Made by a program: the position numbers and the translations under genes. Source: Planctomycetales bacterium (GTDB lineage Bacteria > Planctomycetota > Planctomycetia > Isosphaerales > Isosphaeraceae). From it: a DNA stretch of 64,000 nt. The stretch is from the NCBI GenBank assembly GCA_027452145.1, contig DAIDHB010000198.1:51380-115379 (forward strand). Reading direction: 5' to 3'. Positions within the stretch are counted from its first letter, which is position 1; each line of letters opens with the position of its first letter. Positions 1 through 11,030 of the stretch are shown here, in pieces. A model generated the notes under the pieces. That model was not told where the DNA came from and searched no databases. It was given only the letters and a program-made list of their open reading frames with translations.

Positions 1-998
1 TGCGGGCCAGGAAGACGGCCGGGGCCGATATCCACGCGGGGGTCTCGGTCGACCAGGTCGCCGCGCGGGCCGTCGGCCACCTGACGCGGTTTCCCTCGAT
101 CGAGCTGGCCTGCGACGCGGCCCGGAAGTCGGGCAACTGCGACTCGGGTTATTCGTGCGCCTACCAGTTCAACCTGTCGTGGGCCTCGCCGTCGCTGCCG
201 ATGACGCCCGAGGCGAATCCCAGGTTTGCCTTCGAGCGGCTCTTCGGCGCCGGCCCGCACGGCGAGCGCGGCAAGAGCCTGCGCCAGCGGCTCGAGCAGC
301 AGCGCTCCATCCTCGACTTCGTGCTCGACGACACCCGGGCCCTCGGCGGCGAGCTGGGCTCGCGCGACCGGATCAAGCTGGACGAGTATCTGACCAGCGT
401 CCGCGAGATCGAGCGCCGCATCCAGGCGGCCGAGCGGTTCCGCGAGACGCCCGACCCGGCCATCGATGCCCCGCCCGGCATCCCGGCCAGCTTCCTCGAG
501 CACGTCCAGCTCATGTACGACCTGCTTTTCCTGGCCTTTCAGACCGACTCCACGCGGATCGCCACCTTCCTGCTGGCCTATGAGTCGAGCAACCGGACGT
601 TCCCGGACATCGGCGTCACCGAGGGGCACCACAACCTGTCGCACCACCAGGGCAAGAAGGCCACCCTCGAGAAGATCGCCAGGATTGACGAGTGGTACAT
701 GCGGCAGTTCGCCCGGTTCCTCGAGCGGCTCGACGAGGCGAAGGACCTCGACGGCCGTTCGATCCTGCACAACTCGATGATCGTGTACGGCAGCGGCAAC
801 GGCGACGGCAACCGCCACAACCACAACAACCTGCCGTTCGTCCTCGCCGGCCGCGGCGGCGATACCCTGGGCCCCGGCCAGTTCCTCAAGCTCAAGGCCC
901 AGCCGATGAGCAACATCTACCTCAGCCTGCTCGACCGCATGGGCGTCACCGGCGTGGTCCGCCACGGCGACTCGACGGGGCGGATCGCGGGTATCTGA
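1..998 (+). CDS. DUF1552 domain-containing protein, C-terminal part (5' end outside window)
   Basis: The reading frame is open from the first complete codon at position 3 to TGA at 998, with no start in the window. Seen features include the segment around RFPSIELACD, an acidic and basic central helix-rich region, and a C-terminal half with HHNLSHH and a stretch rich in Gly, Asn and His before GDTLGPGQFLK. These are typical of the DUF1552 family, which is abundant in planctomycetes and usually sits next to a DUF1592/1588 cytochrome-like partner; that partner would lie upstream, outside the window. No enzymatic role is established for the family. It is convergent with the membrane TPR gene on the other strand, separated by 107 bp with no clear terminator. 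Confidence 0.85.
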   Translation, partial: RARKTAGADIHAGVSVDQVAARAVGHLTRFPSIELACDAARKSGNCDSGYSCAYQFNLSWASPSLPMTPEANPRFAFERLFGAGPHGERGKSLRQRLEQQRSILDFVLDDTRALGGELGSRDRIKLDEYLTSVREIERRIQAAERFRETPDPAIDAPPGIPASFLEHVQLMYDLLFLAFQTDSTRIATFLLAYESSNRTFPDIGVTEGHHNLSHHQGKKATLEKIARIDEWYMRQFARFLERLDEAKDLDGRSILHNSMIVYGSGNGDGNRHNHNNLPFVLAGRGGDTLGPGQFLKLKAQPMSNIYLSLLDRMGVTGVVRHGDSTGRIAGI

Positions 999-1105
999 TC
1001 TGCCCGTGGCGAGTGGTTGGTGGCAGCGCACGACCGCTCCGGGGTCAGGCCAGGATCCCGGCCCTGCGGGACGCCTTCCCGGCGCTTCCGGGCCAGCCCC
1101 TCCCC

Positions 1106-2542
1106 TCAGCGCGGCCGCGAGGCTTCCCCGTTGAGCCGCAATCGCGACCTGACGCGCGGGAACCGCGGGTTCGCCCGGCCACGCGGGCCAGCGGCGATCT
1201 GCTCCGGGACGGCCGGGTGCGGCAGCCCCAGCTCCTCGGCGGCCTCGCACTGGAAGCGATACAGCTCCTCGGGGTTCAAGACCGGCTGCTTGCTCCACTG
1301 AGCGGCCTTCTCGTACCACTCGCGCGCCCGCTCCTTCCGCCCCTCGCGCCCGTGGATCATCGCCAGGAAGAACCAGTCGTGGCTCGTCCCCTCGTTCCGC
1401 AGCTCCATCGAGCGGTACAGGGCGCTGCGAGACTGCTCCATGTCGCCCGCGCGGAAGTACGCCACGCCCAGCGTATTCCAGATGTCGCCGTCGTCGGGCG
1501 CGAACTCCAGCGCGCGACGGGCGAGCGTGACGGCCGCCTTGCCGTCCCTGAGCCCCTCGTCGGGGCACGTGGCCAGCAGCCAGGCGATTTGATTGTAGCC
1601 CTCGGACGCGAACCGACGTTCGGCAGCGCTCAGCGACAACGGCGCGAGCGGGTCCAGGATCGCCGCCAGCCGCAGATAAGTATCGCGCGCCTTGACGTAT
1701 CGCCCCTCGACCCAGTCCCGGGCCGCCTGCTCGCGCAGGAGCATCCCGTCGCGGAGCCAGGACGGGGCGGCCGGGCGCGACGGCAGCTCCGGCGTCCTCG
1801 TCGTCCTGTTCTCGCCGATCAGCAGCTCCCGGAGGAACTTCGACCGGGTGAGCAGCTCCACGTACGGGCTCCAGCCCGGCACGCGGATCGTCAGGGCGAG
1901 GAACGCAAGCGAGCCCACGAGCGCCAGCCGACCCAGCCGCGTCCGCCTCGCCGCCTCGCGGCGATCGACCTCGGCCCCGTCGGCCCGATCCAGCGAGCGG
2001 AACGCCCAGACCGACGCCCGCACGCCCGTGAACAGCTCGAGCAGCAACTGCACCACACCCGCCAGGCACGCCATCAGCCCGAAGTCCGACAGCCGCAGCA
2101 GCGACGTCCCCGAGACGCGGAACGAGCCGATCGTCAGATGCCGGCGTTGCAAATCCCCCCACTCGGCCGTCGCCGAGAGGACCCCGCACAACGACAGGGC
2201 CAGGAACGTCACCGCGCCGACCTTCACCAGCTCGTGCCAGCGCGACCGCAGCAGGATCAGCCCCACCGCCGCCGGCCACGCCGCGATCAGCAGTCCGAGC
2301 GGCGGATGTTCGGCCGCGTACTGCCAGAACGCCCCGGCCCCGGCATCGGCGCCGGCCGCTCGCATCGCCGCACGCCAGTCCGCTACGTAATCGGCGATCG
2401 CGCCGAACAGACGGATCGCCCCGAGGACGGCCATCCACAAGCCCAGCGAGACGATCGGCCCGCCGGCCCCGGACCCCTCGGGCCCGGCCTCCCGGTCTCG
2501 CGCGGACTCGGTCCGCGGGTCGGCCGCCGTCACGCTTCTCAT
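1106..2542 (-). CDS. Multi-pass membrane protein with C-terminal TPR repeats
   Basis: A 478-residue protein. I chose the ATG at 2542 because GAGGTG lies about 7 nt upstream; a longer frame from GTG at 2650 adds 36 Arg/Pro-rich residues that look non-coding. About five hydrophobic segments fill the first 260 residues. A soluble C-terminal region follows with TPR-like helices, for example ALEFAPDDGDIWNTLGVAYF and the next repeat with SRSALYRSMEL. It is probably an inner-membrane protein with a TPR domain for protein interaction. The function is not recognised. Planctomycete genomes carry many such proteins, so the name is structural only. Confidence 0.75.
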   Translation of the reverse strand: MRSVTAADPRTESARDREAGPEGSGAGGPIVSLGLWMAVLGAIRLFGAIADYVADWRAAMRAAGADAGAGAFWQYAAEHPPLGLLIAAWPAAVGLILLRSRWHELVKVGAVTFLALSLCGVLSATAEWGDLQRRHLTIGSFRVSGTSLLRLSDFGLMACLAGVVQLLLELFTGVRASVWAFRSLDRADGAEVDRREAARRTRLGRLALVGSLAFLALTIRVPGWSPYVELLTRSKFLRELLIGENRTTRTPELPSRPAAPSWLRDGMLLREQAARDWVEGRYVKARDTYLRLAAILDPLAPLSLSAAERRFASEGYNQIAWLLATCPDEGLRDGKAAVTLARRALEFAPDDGDIWNTLGVAYFRAGDMEQSRSALYRSMELRNEGTSHDWFFLAMIHGREGRKERAREWYEKAAQWSKQPVLNPEELYRFQCEAAEELGLPHPAVPEQIAAGPRGRANPRFPRVRSRLRLNGEASRPR

Positions 2543-3103
2543 GGGCCACACCTCGCCTCGGCGCGGGCCGTCCACTCTCACCCCGGCCCGGACCCGTGCA
2601 GGGGGGCTCTGTCCCCCGAGCGGGCGGCCCGGTGGACGGGATCGGGGCACGAAACCGCCTCCGACAATTTTCCGTTCTCACATTAGAGTCCGACCGGCCC
2701 GCGATGTCCAACAAAAACGCGACCCGGCCACCCGAGCCCCGGCACCGATCGGCCCGCAAATTGCCACCATCGATGAGAGTCCATCCCCGATGCGCTCCCA
2801 CCAGACTCGTAGGTCGGGCCCTCAGGCGATGTGAAGGATCGCAGGAAAGGAGCAGAGAGCAGAGAGCGAAGCGGCATGGCGAGATGCCGAGTCTTCACTT
2901 GCATTGATCCGCTCCCTTCTATCCGTTCTTCGGAATCGATTCCTTCACGGGCTCGCCTTCACGAGACCGCCGCTGCGGTCCCGGTATCAGCCCGACGGAT
3001 CGCTCCCGCATCTGGCTGAGAGCCTGACCTGCGTTGAGCCTACCGACCAGGGGTCCCGCACCCTGGCGAATCGAACAACCTTCCCGAAAGAGGAAATCCA
3101 CCC
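2543..3103. other. Intergenic region upstream of the catalase gene
   Basis: 561 bp between the divergent TPR gene and catalase. I see no convincing gene. It holds a purine-rich stretch (about 2833-2880) and one half-copy of the CTGAGAGCCTGACC repeat at 3016-3030. The catalase ribosome-binding site AGAGGAAA lies just before 3104. No confident promoter hexamers were found. Confidence 0.5.
3016..3030 (+). repeat. Half-copy of the CTGAGAGCCTGACC repeat, left of katE
   Basis: CTGAGAGCCTGACCT matches the right arm of the 102-bp inverted repeat at 6624-6725 and is the reverse complement (one mismatch over 14 nt) of the copy at 5271-5284. Confidence 0.6.
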
Positions 3104-5215
<2,112 letters not shown>

Positions 5216-5270
5216 GACGCCGATCACGCCGGCATGACAGTCCGTCGGATTCTCGGATGATTCTCAGATG

Positions 5271-5284
5271 GGCCAGGCTCTCAG
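5271..5284 (-). repeat. Half-copy of the CTGAGAGCCTGACC repeat, right of katE
   Basis: GGCCAGGCTCTCAG matches the left arm of the 6624-6725 inverted repeat. Together with 3016-3030 it brackets the catalase gene in inverted orientation. Confidence 0.6.
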
Positions 5285-5403
5285 CTCGACATGGCTGAAC
5301 CATAAGGCCGGAAAGCCTGCCCCCACGGGAATCTGGTATAAGGGTCGGGAGCGAGCGGCGGTCTCGGGACCGGCCGCGGCGCGGGACCCGGAGGATCTGG
5401 CGG

Positions 5404-6627
5404 ATGTCGGCATCGTCGGCGATGGCGAGGGCGGTTCTCAACCTGGGCGTAGCGGCGACGGTCGCCCTCGCGGCGGGGTGCTCCGACAAGGCCGACCCCG
5501 AGGCGGTCTCGGATCGGGCACGGGCCGAGCTGCGCGCGAATCGGGTCGCCGACGCCGAGCGATCGGTGGCGCAACTGGAGCGCCTGCGCCGACCGACTGA
5601 TCGCGACCGCTTGCTCCGTGCCCGGCTCGCGGTGACGGCGGGACGCCCCGACGGGGCCCTCGCCGAGCTGGCGCTCGTGCCCGACGACAGCCCCGAGGCG
5701 GCGGCCGCCCGGCTGTTCGCCGGGCAGGTCGAGGTGCGGCGCGGCCGGTTTCGCCACGCCGAGCGGCTGCTCCGCGAGGCGGTCCGGCTCGGTCCGAAGC
5801 CGACCGGGCCGGACCCGAACCCGAACCTGGTCCAGGCGCACCGCGAGCTGGTCTTCATCTATGGCTTCCAGCTCCGCCGGGCCGAGCTGAGCGACGAGTT
5901 CCTCGTGCTATCGCGGCTGACCGCGCTGCGGTTCGACGACCTGTTCAACTGGGGGCTCTTGAAGGACGACTCGTGGGAGCCGACCGAGGCGGCGAAGACG
6001 CTGGCGGACTGCATCGCGGCGGACCCCGAGGATCGCTGGTCGCGCCTGGCCCTGGCGGAGAACCAGCGGCGGATGGGCCAGCTCGACCAGGCCGAGAAGA
6101 CCCTTAAGCCCCTGGCCGCTGAGGACCCCGAGGCGATCGCCGGCCGGGCGAGGATCGCCCTCGATCGCGGCGATGCCGAGGCCGCCGGAACGCTGCTCGC
6201 CGCCGGACCGGCGGACGACCCGGCCCTCGCCCGGCTCCGCGGCCGGCTGGCGCTGGCGCGTCGGGACGGACCGGCCGCCGAGCGGCAGTTCCGCCTGGCG
6301 ATACGGCTCCAGCCCGGCAGCCACGAGGCCGTCACGGGCCTGATCGCGGCGCTCAAGCTCAACGGGGAGACGGCGGCCATCGCCCCCCTGCGCGAGCAGG
6401 CCGCGCGCCTCGACCGCTTCAAGGCCCTGATCCAGCGGGCCGCCCCCGGCAAGGACCGCTCCGACCCCGAGCTGCCGGTCCTGCTGGGCGACGCCTGCGC
6501 CGATCTGCACCGCTACGACGAGGCCCGCGGCTGGTATCGGCTCGCCGTCACCCGCAACCCGCTCGATACGAAGGCCCAGCGGGCGCTGTATCACCTGGAA
6601 GAATCCGCCCGGGCCGGACCGAAGTAG
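5404..6627 (+). CDS. TPR repeat lipoprotein
   Basis: A 407-residue protein with a signal peptide ending in the lipobox LAAGC (Cys26), so it is probably a lipid-anchored envelope protein. The rest is alpha-helical with degenerate tetratricopeptide repeats rich in Ala, Leu, Arg and Glu; clear units lie near residues 85-130 and 210-250 and at the C-terminus (YDEARGWYRLAVTRNP). The start ATG has GGAGGA about 8 nt upstream. The stop codon TAG lies inside the left arm of a 102-bp inverted repeat. TPR lipoproteins usually scaffold protein complexes; the partner is unknown. Confidence 0.8.
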   Translation: MSASSAMARAVLNLGVAATVALAAGCSDKADPEAVSDRARAELRANRVADAERSVAQLERLRRPTDRDRLLRARLAVTAGRPDGALAELALVPDDSPEAAAARLFAGQVEVRRGRFRHAERLLREAVRLGPKPTGPDPNPNLVQAHRELVFIYGFQLRRAELSDEFLVLSRLTALRFDDLFNWGLLKDDSWEPTEAAKTLADCIAADPEDRWSRLALAENQRRMGQLDQAEKTLKPLAAEDPEAIAGRARIALDRGDAEAAGTLLAAGPADDPALARLRGRLALARRDGPAAERQFRLAIRLQPGSHEAVTGLIAALKLNGETAAIAPLREQAARLDRFKALIQRAAPGKDRSDPELPVLLGDACADLHRYDEARGWYRLAVTRNPLDTKAQRALYHLEESARAGPK

Positions 6628-6725
6628 GCCAGGCTCTCAGTCTGACACGGGCCGGAGGTTCCGGAACGGACGGATCGGCCGGGCCGGATCGGGCTGAACG
6701 GTGTCCGGCTGAGAGCCTGACCTAC
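6624..6725. repeat. 102-bp inverted repeat overlapping the stop codon of the TPR lipoprotein gene
   Basis: Left arm GTAGGCCAGGCTCTCAG (6624-6640) and right arm CTGAGAGCCTGACCTAC (6709-6725) pair over 17 bp with one mismatch. The left arm contains the TAG stop of the preceding gene. Half-copies occur at 3016-3030 and 5271-5284. Confidence 0.8.
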
Positions 6726-6763
6726 GACAGGACCAGCCCCCGCCTCCTGGAGCAACGCCGCTC

Positions 6764-8326
6764 ATGAATCCGACGCTTGCACTCGCCCCGCAGTATTACC
6801 TCGCCGCCGCCTTGTCCCTGTGGCTGGGCTGGGGCATCCGCGGCAACTATGGTCACGAATACGGCGCAATGATCCCGGGCGCGCTGGCGGGCCTGGCCGT
6901 CGCGCTGATGTCGGGCCGGCCCGACTGGCACCGTCGCGCGGCTGAATTCGCCTGGCTGGGCGCGCTGGGCTGGTCGTTCGGCGGGAGCATCTCGTACATG
7001 AAGGTCGTCGCGTATACGCACTCGGGCCACTCGCCGAGCGTGCTCTACGGCTTCGCCTGCCTGTTCGTCATCGGCTTCCTCTGGGCGGCGCCCGGCGGCA
7101 TGGGGACCGCGCTGGCGGCCATCGCCCCCCGGCGGTTCCTGGCCGACCTGGTGCTGCCGATGTCGCTGGTGTTCGTCCTCTGGTGGCTGCAAGGTCTCGC
7201 CATCGCGCCCGGGCTGCGCTCCGTCGGAGTGGACCTGTTCTGGTTCGACACTGACTGGCTGGCCGCCTCGCTGGCGATCGCGGCCGGGCTCGCCGTCGTG
7301 GCGCTCCGCCGCCGCCTGGACGCCGCCACCGGGCTGGTGCTCAGCATGGCGATCGGCTGGTGGCTGGGGTTCGGCGTGCTGGTGCTGGGGCTCGACCTGC
7401 ACATGACCCCGCCCCGCGGCGACAACTGGGCCGGCTGCTCGGGGCTGGTGCTCGGGGCCCTGGTGTGGCTCGGGCGATGCGGGCTCGGCCAGGCCGCGCG
7501 GGCGGGGCTGATCTGCGGGTTCATCGGCGGGATCGGGTTCGCCGCAGCGTCGATGCTCAAGCTGATCGAGGTCACCAGCGGGTTCGACACCAACTGGCAC
7601 AGCATCCTCGAGCAAACCACCGGCGCGTTCAACGGGCTGGCGCTGGCGATCGCGATGGCGACGCTGGCCCGGTTCGCCCCGCCGTCCGACGAGCTGGACG
7701 CCCCGCCGGGGACGGGCCGGTATCGTCCCGATGCGGGCCAGTTCGCGCTGGGGTTCGTCGTGCTGGCGATCCCGTACCTCAACCTGCGGAAGAACGTCGA
7801 GCAGTGGCTTCGGTCGCACGCCGTGCCCGAGACGATGGGCGGGCTGTCGGCCGGGGCGTGGTTCGACCTGGGCGCCTTGCTCGTCGCCCTGACGTTCCTG
7901 GCCCTGATGGTGCGTCACAGACGCCGCCCGATCGCAGTCGTGCCCGCGTCGCCGCTCGGGCGGGGCCAGTTGCTGTACGTGGTACTGCTCTGGTGGATCG
8001 TCGCGGGGAACTTCGACCGGATCGTGGTGGCGTTCACGCCGCAGCGCCTGGTGACGGAGGGCGTCCTCCACGCAGTGGCGCTGGCCTGCACGCTGGTCGT
8101 GCTCGGCTGGTCCCCTGCGGCCCGGGAGGTTGCGTTCGACCCGGCGATCGAGGGGCGGCCCTGGCTGGCGCGGACGCTGGCCGCCGGCGTTGTGGCGGCC
8201 GCGCTGGCGATCGCGTTGGACTGGGGCGTCGTCCGGGCCATCTACGGCGATCGGTTCGCAGGCCATTCGACCCGCGAGATCCGCTTCGGCCCGGAGGCGA
8301 CGAACAGCCGGGTCAAGCATCGCTGA
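6764..8326 (+). CDS. Polytopic membrane protein of unknown function
   Basis: A 520-residue protein with roughly 12 or more hydrophobic segments. The N-terminal segment is distinctive: WLGWGIRGNYGHEYGAMIPG, followed by a Gly/Ser-rich loop (SFGGSISYMK) and GGMGTAL. Charged residues are confined to loops, as in transporters or integral-membrane enzymes. I do not recognise a characterised family. The conserved-looking polar residues (Arg, Asn, His, Glu) in the first membrane segment could line a substrate site, but that is inference. It starts 38 bp after the 102-bp inverted repeat and ends 2 bp before the stop of the convergent ABC ATPase. Confidence 0.7.
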   Translation: MNPTLALAPQYYLAAALSLWLGWGIRGNYGHEYGAMIPGALAGLAVALMSGRPDWHRRAAEFAWLGALGWSFGGSISYMKVVAYTHSGHSPSVLYGFACLFVIGFLWAAPGGMGTALAAIAPRRFLADLVLPMSLVFVLWWLQGLAIAPGLRSVGVDLFWFDTDWLAASLAIAAGLAVVALRRRLDAATGLVLSMAIGWWLGFGVLVLGLDLHMTPPRGDNWAGCSGLVLGALVWLGRCGLGQAARAGLICGFIGGIGFAAASMLKLIEVTSGFDTNWHSILEQTTGAFNGLALAIAMATLARFAPPSDELDAPPGTGRYRPDAGQFALGFVVLAIPYLNLRKNVEQWLRSHAVPETMGGLSAGAWFDLGALLVALTFLALMVRHRRRPIAVVPASPLGRGQLLYVVLLWWIVAGNFDRIVVAFTPQRLVTEGVLHAVALACTLVVLGWSPAAREVAFDPAIEGRPWLARTLAAGVVAAALAIALDWGVVRAIYGDRFAGHSTREIRFGPEATNSRVKHR

Positions 8327-8327
8327 G

Positions 8328-9080
8328 TTATGCCGCCTGGACGTTCGACAGAAGCAGGCGAGTGGCCTCCTCGCGGGGGTCCTCGAAGACCTGCTCGGGC
8401 GGGCCGGACTCGATGATCCGGCCGTCGCCGAAGACGTGCACGGTCTTCGCCACGCGGCGGGCGAAGGCCATGGCGTGGGTCACGGCGACCATCGTCAGGC
8501 CGTCGGCGGCCAGGTCGGACATGACGGCGAGGACCTCGGCCGTCATGTGCGGGTCCAGCGCGCTGGTGGGCTCGTCGAACAGCATCGCGCGGGGCCCCAT
8601 CGCCAGCGCCCGGGCGATCGCCACCCGCTGCTGCTGGCCGCCGGAGAGCTGCCGGGGCATCGCGTGCAGGCGGTCGGACATCCCGACCCGGTCGAGCAGC
8701 CGGCGGGCGCGTGCCTCGGCCTCGGCCCGGTCCAGGCCGAGCACAGATAACGGCCCCTCCATCACGTTCTCGAGCGCGCTTCGGTGGGGAAACAGGTTGA
8801 ACGACTGGAAGACCATTCCGACCCTCAGGCAGACCTGGCGGTGGATCCGCGCCCAGGCGCGGCCGTATGTCTCGGCCTCGGAGCCGAGGCTCAGGCCGTC
8901 GACGACCGCGCGGCCCGAGTCGAACCGCTCCAGGCCGTTGAGGCAACGGAGGAACGTGCTCTTGCCGCTGCCCGACGGGCCGATGATCGCCGCCACCTCG
9001 CCCCGGGCGACCGAGAGGTCCACGCCCCGGAGCACCTCCACGGCTTCGAAGCTCTTGCGTAGTCCATCGACCTCGATCAT
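8328..9080 (-). CDS. Amino-acid-type ABC transporter ATP-binding protein
   Basis: A 250-residue nucleotide-binding subunit of an importer. Motifs in order: Walker A GPSGSGKST near residue 35, Q-loop VFQSFNLFPH, signature LSGGQQQRVAIARAL, Walker B MLFDEPTSALDP and switch His in VTHAM. The sequence pattern fits the polar amino acid (GlnQ/HisP) class. The start ATG at 9080 overlaps the TGA of the upstream permease gene (ATGA), indicating translational coupling. A longer in-frame ORF from 9161 would overlap the permease gene deeply and is rejected. It energises the fused binding-protein/permease encoded upstream; the substrate is unknown. Confidence 0.93.
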   Translation of the reverse strand: MIEVDGLRKSFEAVEVLRGVDLSVARGEVAAIIGPSGSGKSTFLRCLNGLERFDSGRAVVDGLSLGSEAETYGRAWARIHRQVCLRVGMVFQSFNLFPHRSALENVMEGPLSVLGLDRAEAEARARRLLDRVGMSDRLHAMPRQLSGGQQQRVAIARALAMGPRAMLFDEPTSALDPHMTAEVLAVMSDLAADGLTMVAVTHAMAFARRVAKTVHVFGDGRIIESGPPEQVFEDPREEATRLLLSNVQAA

Positions 9081-10777
9081 GCCAGTGCCCCTCCTTTCGC
9101 AGCGGTGCCGGCCGCCGCGCCCAGACCGGCCAGCCGTCGCTCGGACCAGCGCGAGAACCACGAGAGCGGGACGCTCATCAGCATGTACAGCACCGCGGCC
9201 GCCAGGGCGAATTCCAGCGCGCCGCCGGTGCTCATCGCCAGGACGTTGTACTCCTTGGTCAGCTCGACCAGCGTGACGACCGAGCAGACGGACGTATCCT
9301 TGAATAATGCGATGAAGTCATTTGTGACCGGGGGGATCACGATCCGGACCGCCTGGGGCACGATCACCCGCCGCAGCGCCGTCCGCCGCGACATGCCCAG
9401 CGCCAGCGCGGCCTCCATCTGACCGGCGGGGATCGCCTGGAGCCCGGCGCGGTAGATTTCGGCCTCGTAGGCCGAGTAGTTGATCGCCAGGCCCGCGATC
9501 CCCGCGACCCACGGCGAGAGCTTCAGCAGGTAGAACAGCACGTAGAGCTGAAGCATCAGCGGCGTGCCGCGGAGCAGCTCGACATAGCCGGTCAGGAGGA
9601 CGTTCAGCGGCCGAGGCCCGTACATCCGGCCGATCGCCACGAACAGGCCGAGCGCCATCGCCAGCGGCATCGAGGCGACCGCCAGCGTGATCGTGACCCG
9701 CGCGGCGTCGAGCAGCCGGGGCAAGAACCGCCGGAGCGAGGTCCAGCCTCCGTCCGCGGCCCGGCCCGCCACCGGCTCGAGCGGCCCGGGGATCGTGGCC
9801 AGCTCGGCCTGGGCGTCGGTCCAGATGCCGTAGCGCTCGTAGATCCGCCGCAGCTCGCCCGAGTCGGCCAGCCGGGCGATGCCGCGATCGAGCGCGTCGC
9901 GGAGCGACGCGTCCCGGCGGCGGACGAAGATGACATAGTAGCCCCGCGACTCGGGCGGGCCGACGAGCTCGACGCCGGGATAGTGCCCGGCGTAGAACCG
10001 CGCCGCGGGCAGGTCCTGGAGGGTCGCGTCGATCTGGCCGTTCTGCACGGCGAGCATGGCGTCGGTCGCCCCGTCGAACCGGACGGGGCGGACCTGGGCC
10101 CCTCCCTGCTCGGCGGCGAAGGTATCAGCCGCCGAGCCGGTCAAGACGCCGACGGTCCACTCGCCCCGGCCGGTAGGCGGCGCCGATTTCAGGTCGGCCC
10201 ACCGCCGCAGGGGGCTGCCCCGGCGGACGATCAGTTGCAACTGGTAGACGTAATAGGGCCGGGTCGCCAGGTGGTCTCGGGCGCGCTGGTTGGTCCACTC
10301 GTAGCCATTGACCACCGCGTCCACGCGGCCCGATTGCAGCAGCGGCAGGAGCTTGTCCCACTGGCCCTGCGAGTACACCGGCTCGACGCCGATCTCGCCC
10401 GCCAGCCGTTTCATCAGGTCGACCTCGAAACCGGCCACGCCGCCGGGGGCCTCGGGCTCGGGATAGGCATAAGGGCCGCCGCCCTCCATGTCGCCGCCGT
10501 AGACGAGCCGCCCGTCGCGGCGGACGCGTTCGAGGCTGTCATCGGCACTGGCAACAGCATCGGCGCGTGGGACGACCAGGGTCGCGGCGATTGCGACGAG
10601 GATCAGGATCAGGAGGATGAGCGTCCGGGCGGACGTGAGGAGAGAGGTTGAGAGGCGCCAAAAGGCACCCGCCGCGGACGATGAAGGGCTGGGAGCCAGG
10701 GAAGGCTCCAGCTCGGCCGGAGGACAGGATCGGGATTGGTCGGCATCGGATTCCGATGCGTCGGGCTCTTCTTCCAT
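9077..10777 (-). CDS. Fused substrate-binding protein and permease of a polar amino acid ABC importer
   Basis: A 566-residue fusion. An acidic N-terminal tail and one membrane segment (about residues 45-68) precede a periplasmic solute-binding domain of the SBP_bac_3 type (about 75-310; GFEVDLMKRLAGEIGVEP, NGYEWTNQRARDH). A HisMQ-type permease domain follows (about 330-560) with the cytoplasmic loop EAALALGMSRRTALRRVIVP that docks to the ATPase. The start at 10777 has AAAGGGGG about 8 nt upstream; upstream in-frame codons run into a palindromic element. Binding-protein/permease fusions are known in some Gram-positive glutamine importers and occur in planctomycetes. It is cotranscribed with the ATPase downstream. 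Confidence 0.9.
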   Translation of the reverse strand: MEEEPDASESDADQSRSCPPAELEPSLAPSPSSSAAGAFWRLSTSLLTSARTLILLILILVAIAATLVVPRADAVASADDSLERVRRDGRLVYGGDMEGGGPYAYPEPEAPGGVAGFEVDLMKRLAGEIGVEPVYSQGQWDKLLPLLQSGRVDAVVNGYEWTNQRARDHLATRPYYVYQLQLIVRRGSPLRRWADLKSAPPTGRGEWTVGVLTGSAADTFAAEQGGAQVRPVRFDGATDAMLAVQNGQIDATLQDLPAARFYAGHYPGVELVGPPESRGYYVIFVRRRDASLRDALDRGIARLADSGELRRIYERYGIWTDAQAELATIPGPLEPVAGRAADGGWTSLRRFLPRLLDAARVTITLAVASMPLAMALGLFVAIGRMYGPRPLNVLLTGYVELLRGTPLMLQLYVLFYLLKLSPWVAGIAGLAINYSAYEAEIYRAGLQAIPAGQMEAALALGMSRRTALRRVIVPQAVRIVIPPVTNDFIALFKDTSVCSVVTLVELTKEYNVLAMSTGGALEFALAAAVLYMLMSVPLSWFSRWSERRLAGLGAAAGTAAKGGALA

Positions 10778-10923
10778 CAAACGACCCCCTTTCGGGTACG
10801 GGGCGCCAGATGCGCTCGGGCTCCTTTCACTTCCACGCGGGTCCTTCCCATGCCGCGCCGCGCTGCGCGACGGTCCATCGAAATCATTATGACCCCGGCC
10901 GGAGGGGTCCTCAAGTCCCGCCC

Positions 10924-11030
10924 GGCGAACCGGCGACGTCAGGCGCCGGGTCACCTGGCAGGGCGCTCGAGGTCAGGCGCCAGGCCGGGCCGGGCTGAAC
11001 GCACCCGGCGACTCACGTCGCCGGTTCGCC
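10924..11030. repeat. REPIN-like palindromic element, copy 1
   Basis: Two 28-bp arms in inverted orientation: 10924-10951 starting GGCGAACCGGCGACGTCAGG and 11003-11030 ending CACGTCGCCGGTTCGCC. Each arm is itself a small hairpin (CCGGCGAC...GTCGCCGG). The right arm supplies the stop codon of the minus-strand glycosyltransferase gene. Other copies: 56512-56588 and 60189-60288. Confidence 0.85.

Noticed and set aside
692..2686. 664-codon plus-strand ORF
   Set aside because: It overlaps the DUF1552 gene and the antisense of the TPR membrane gene, and has no domain or signal.
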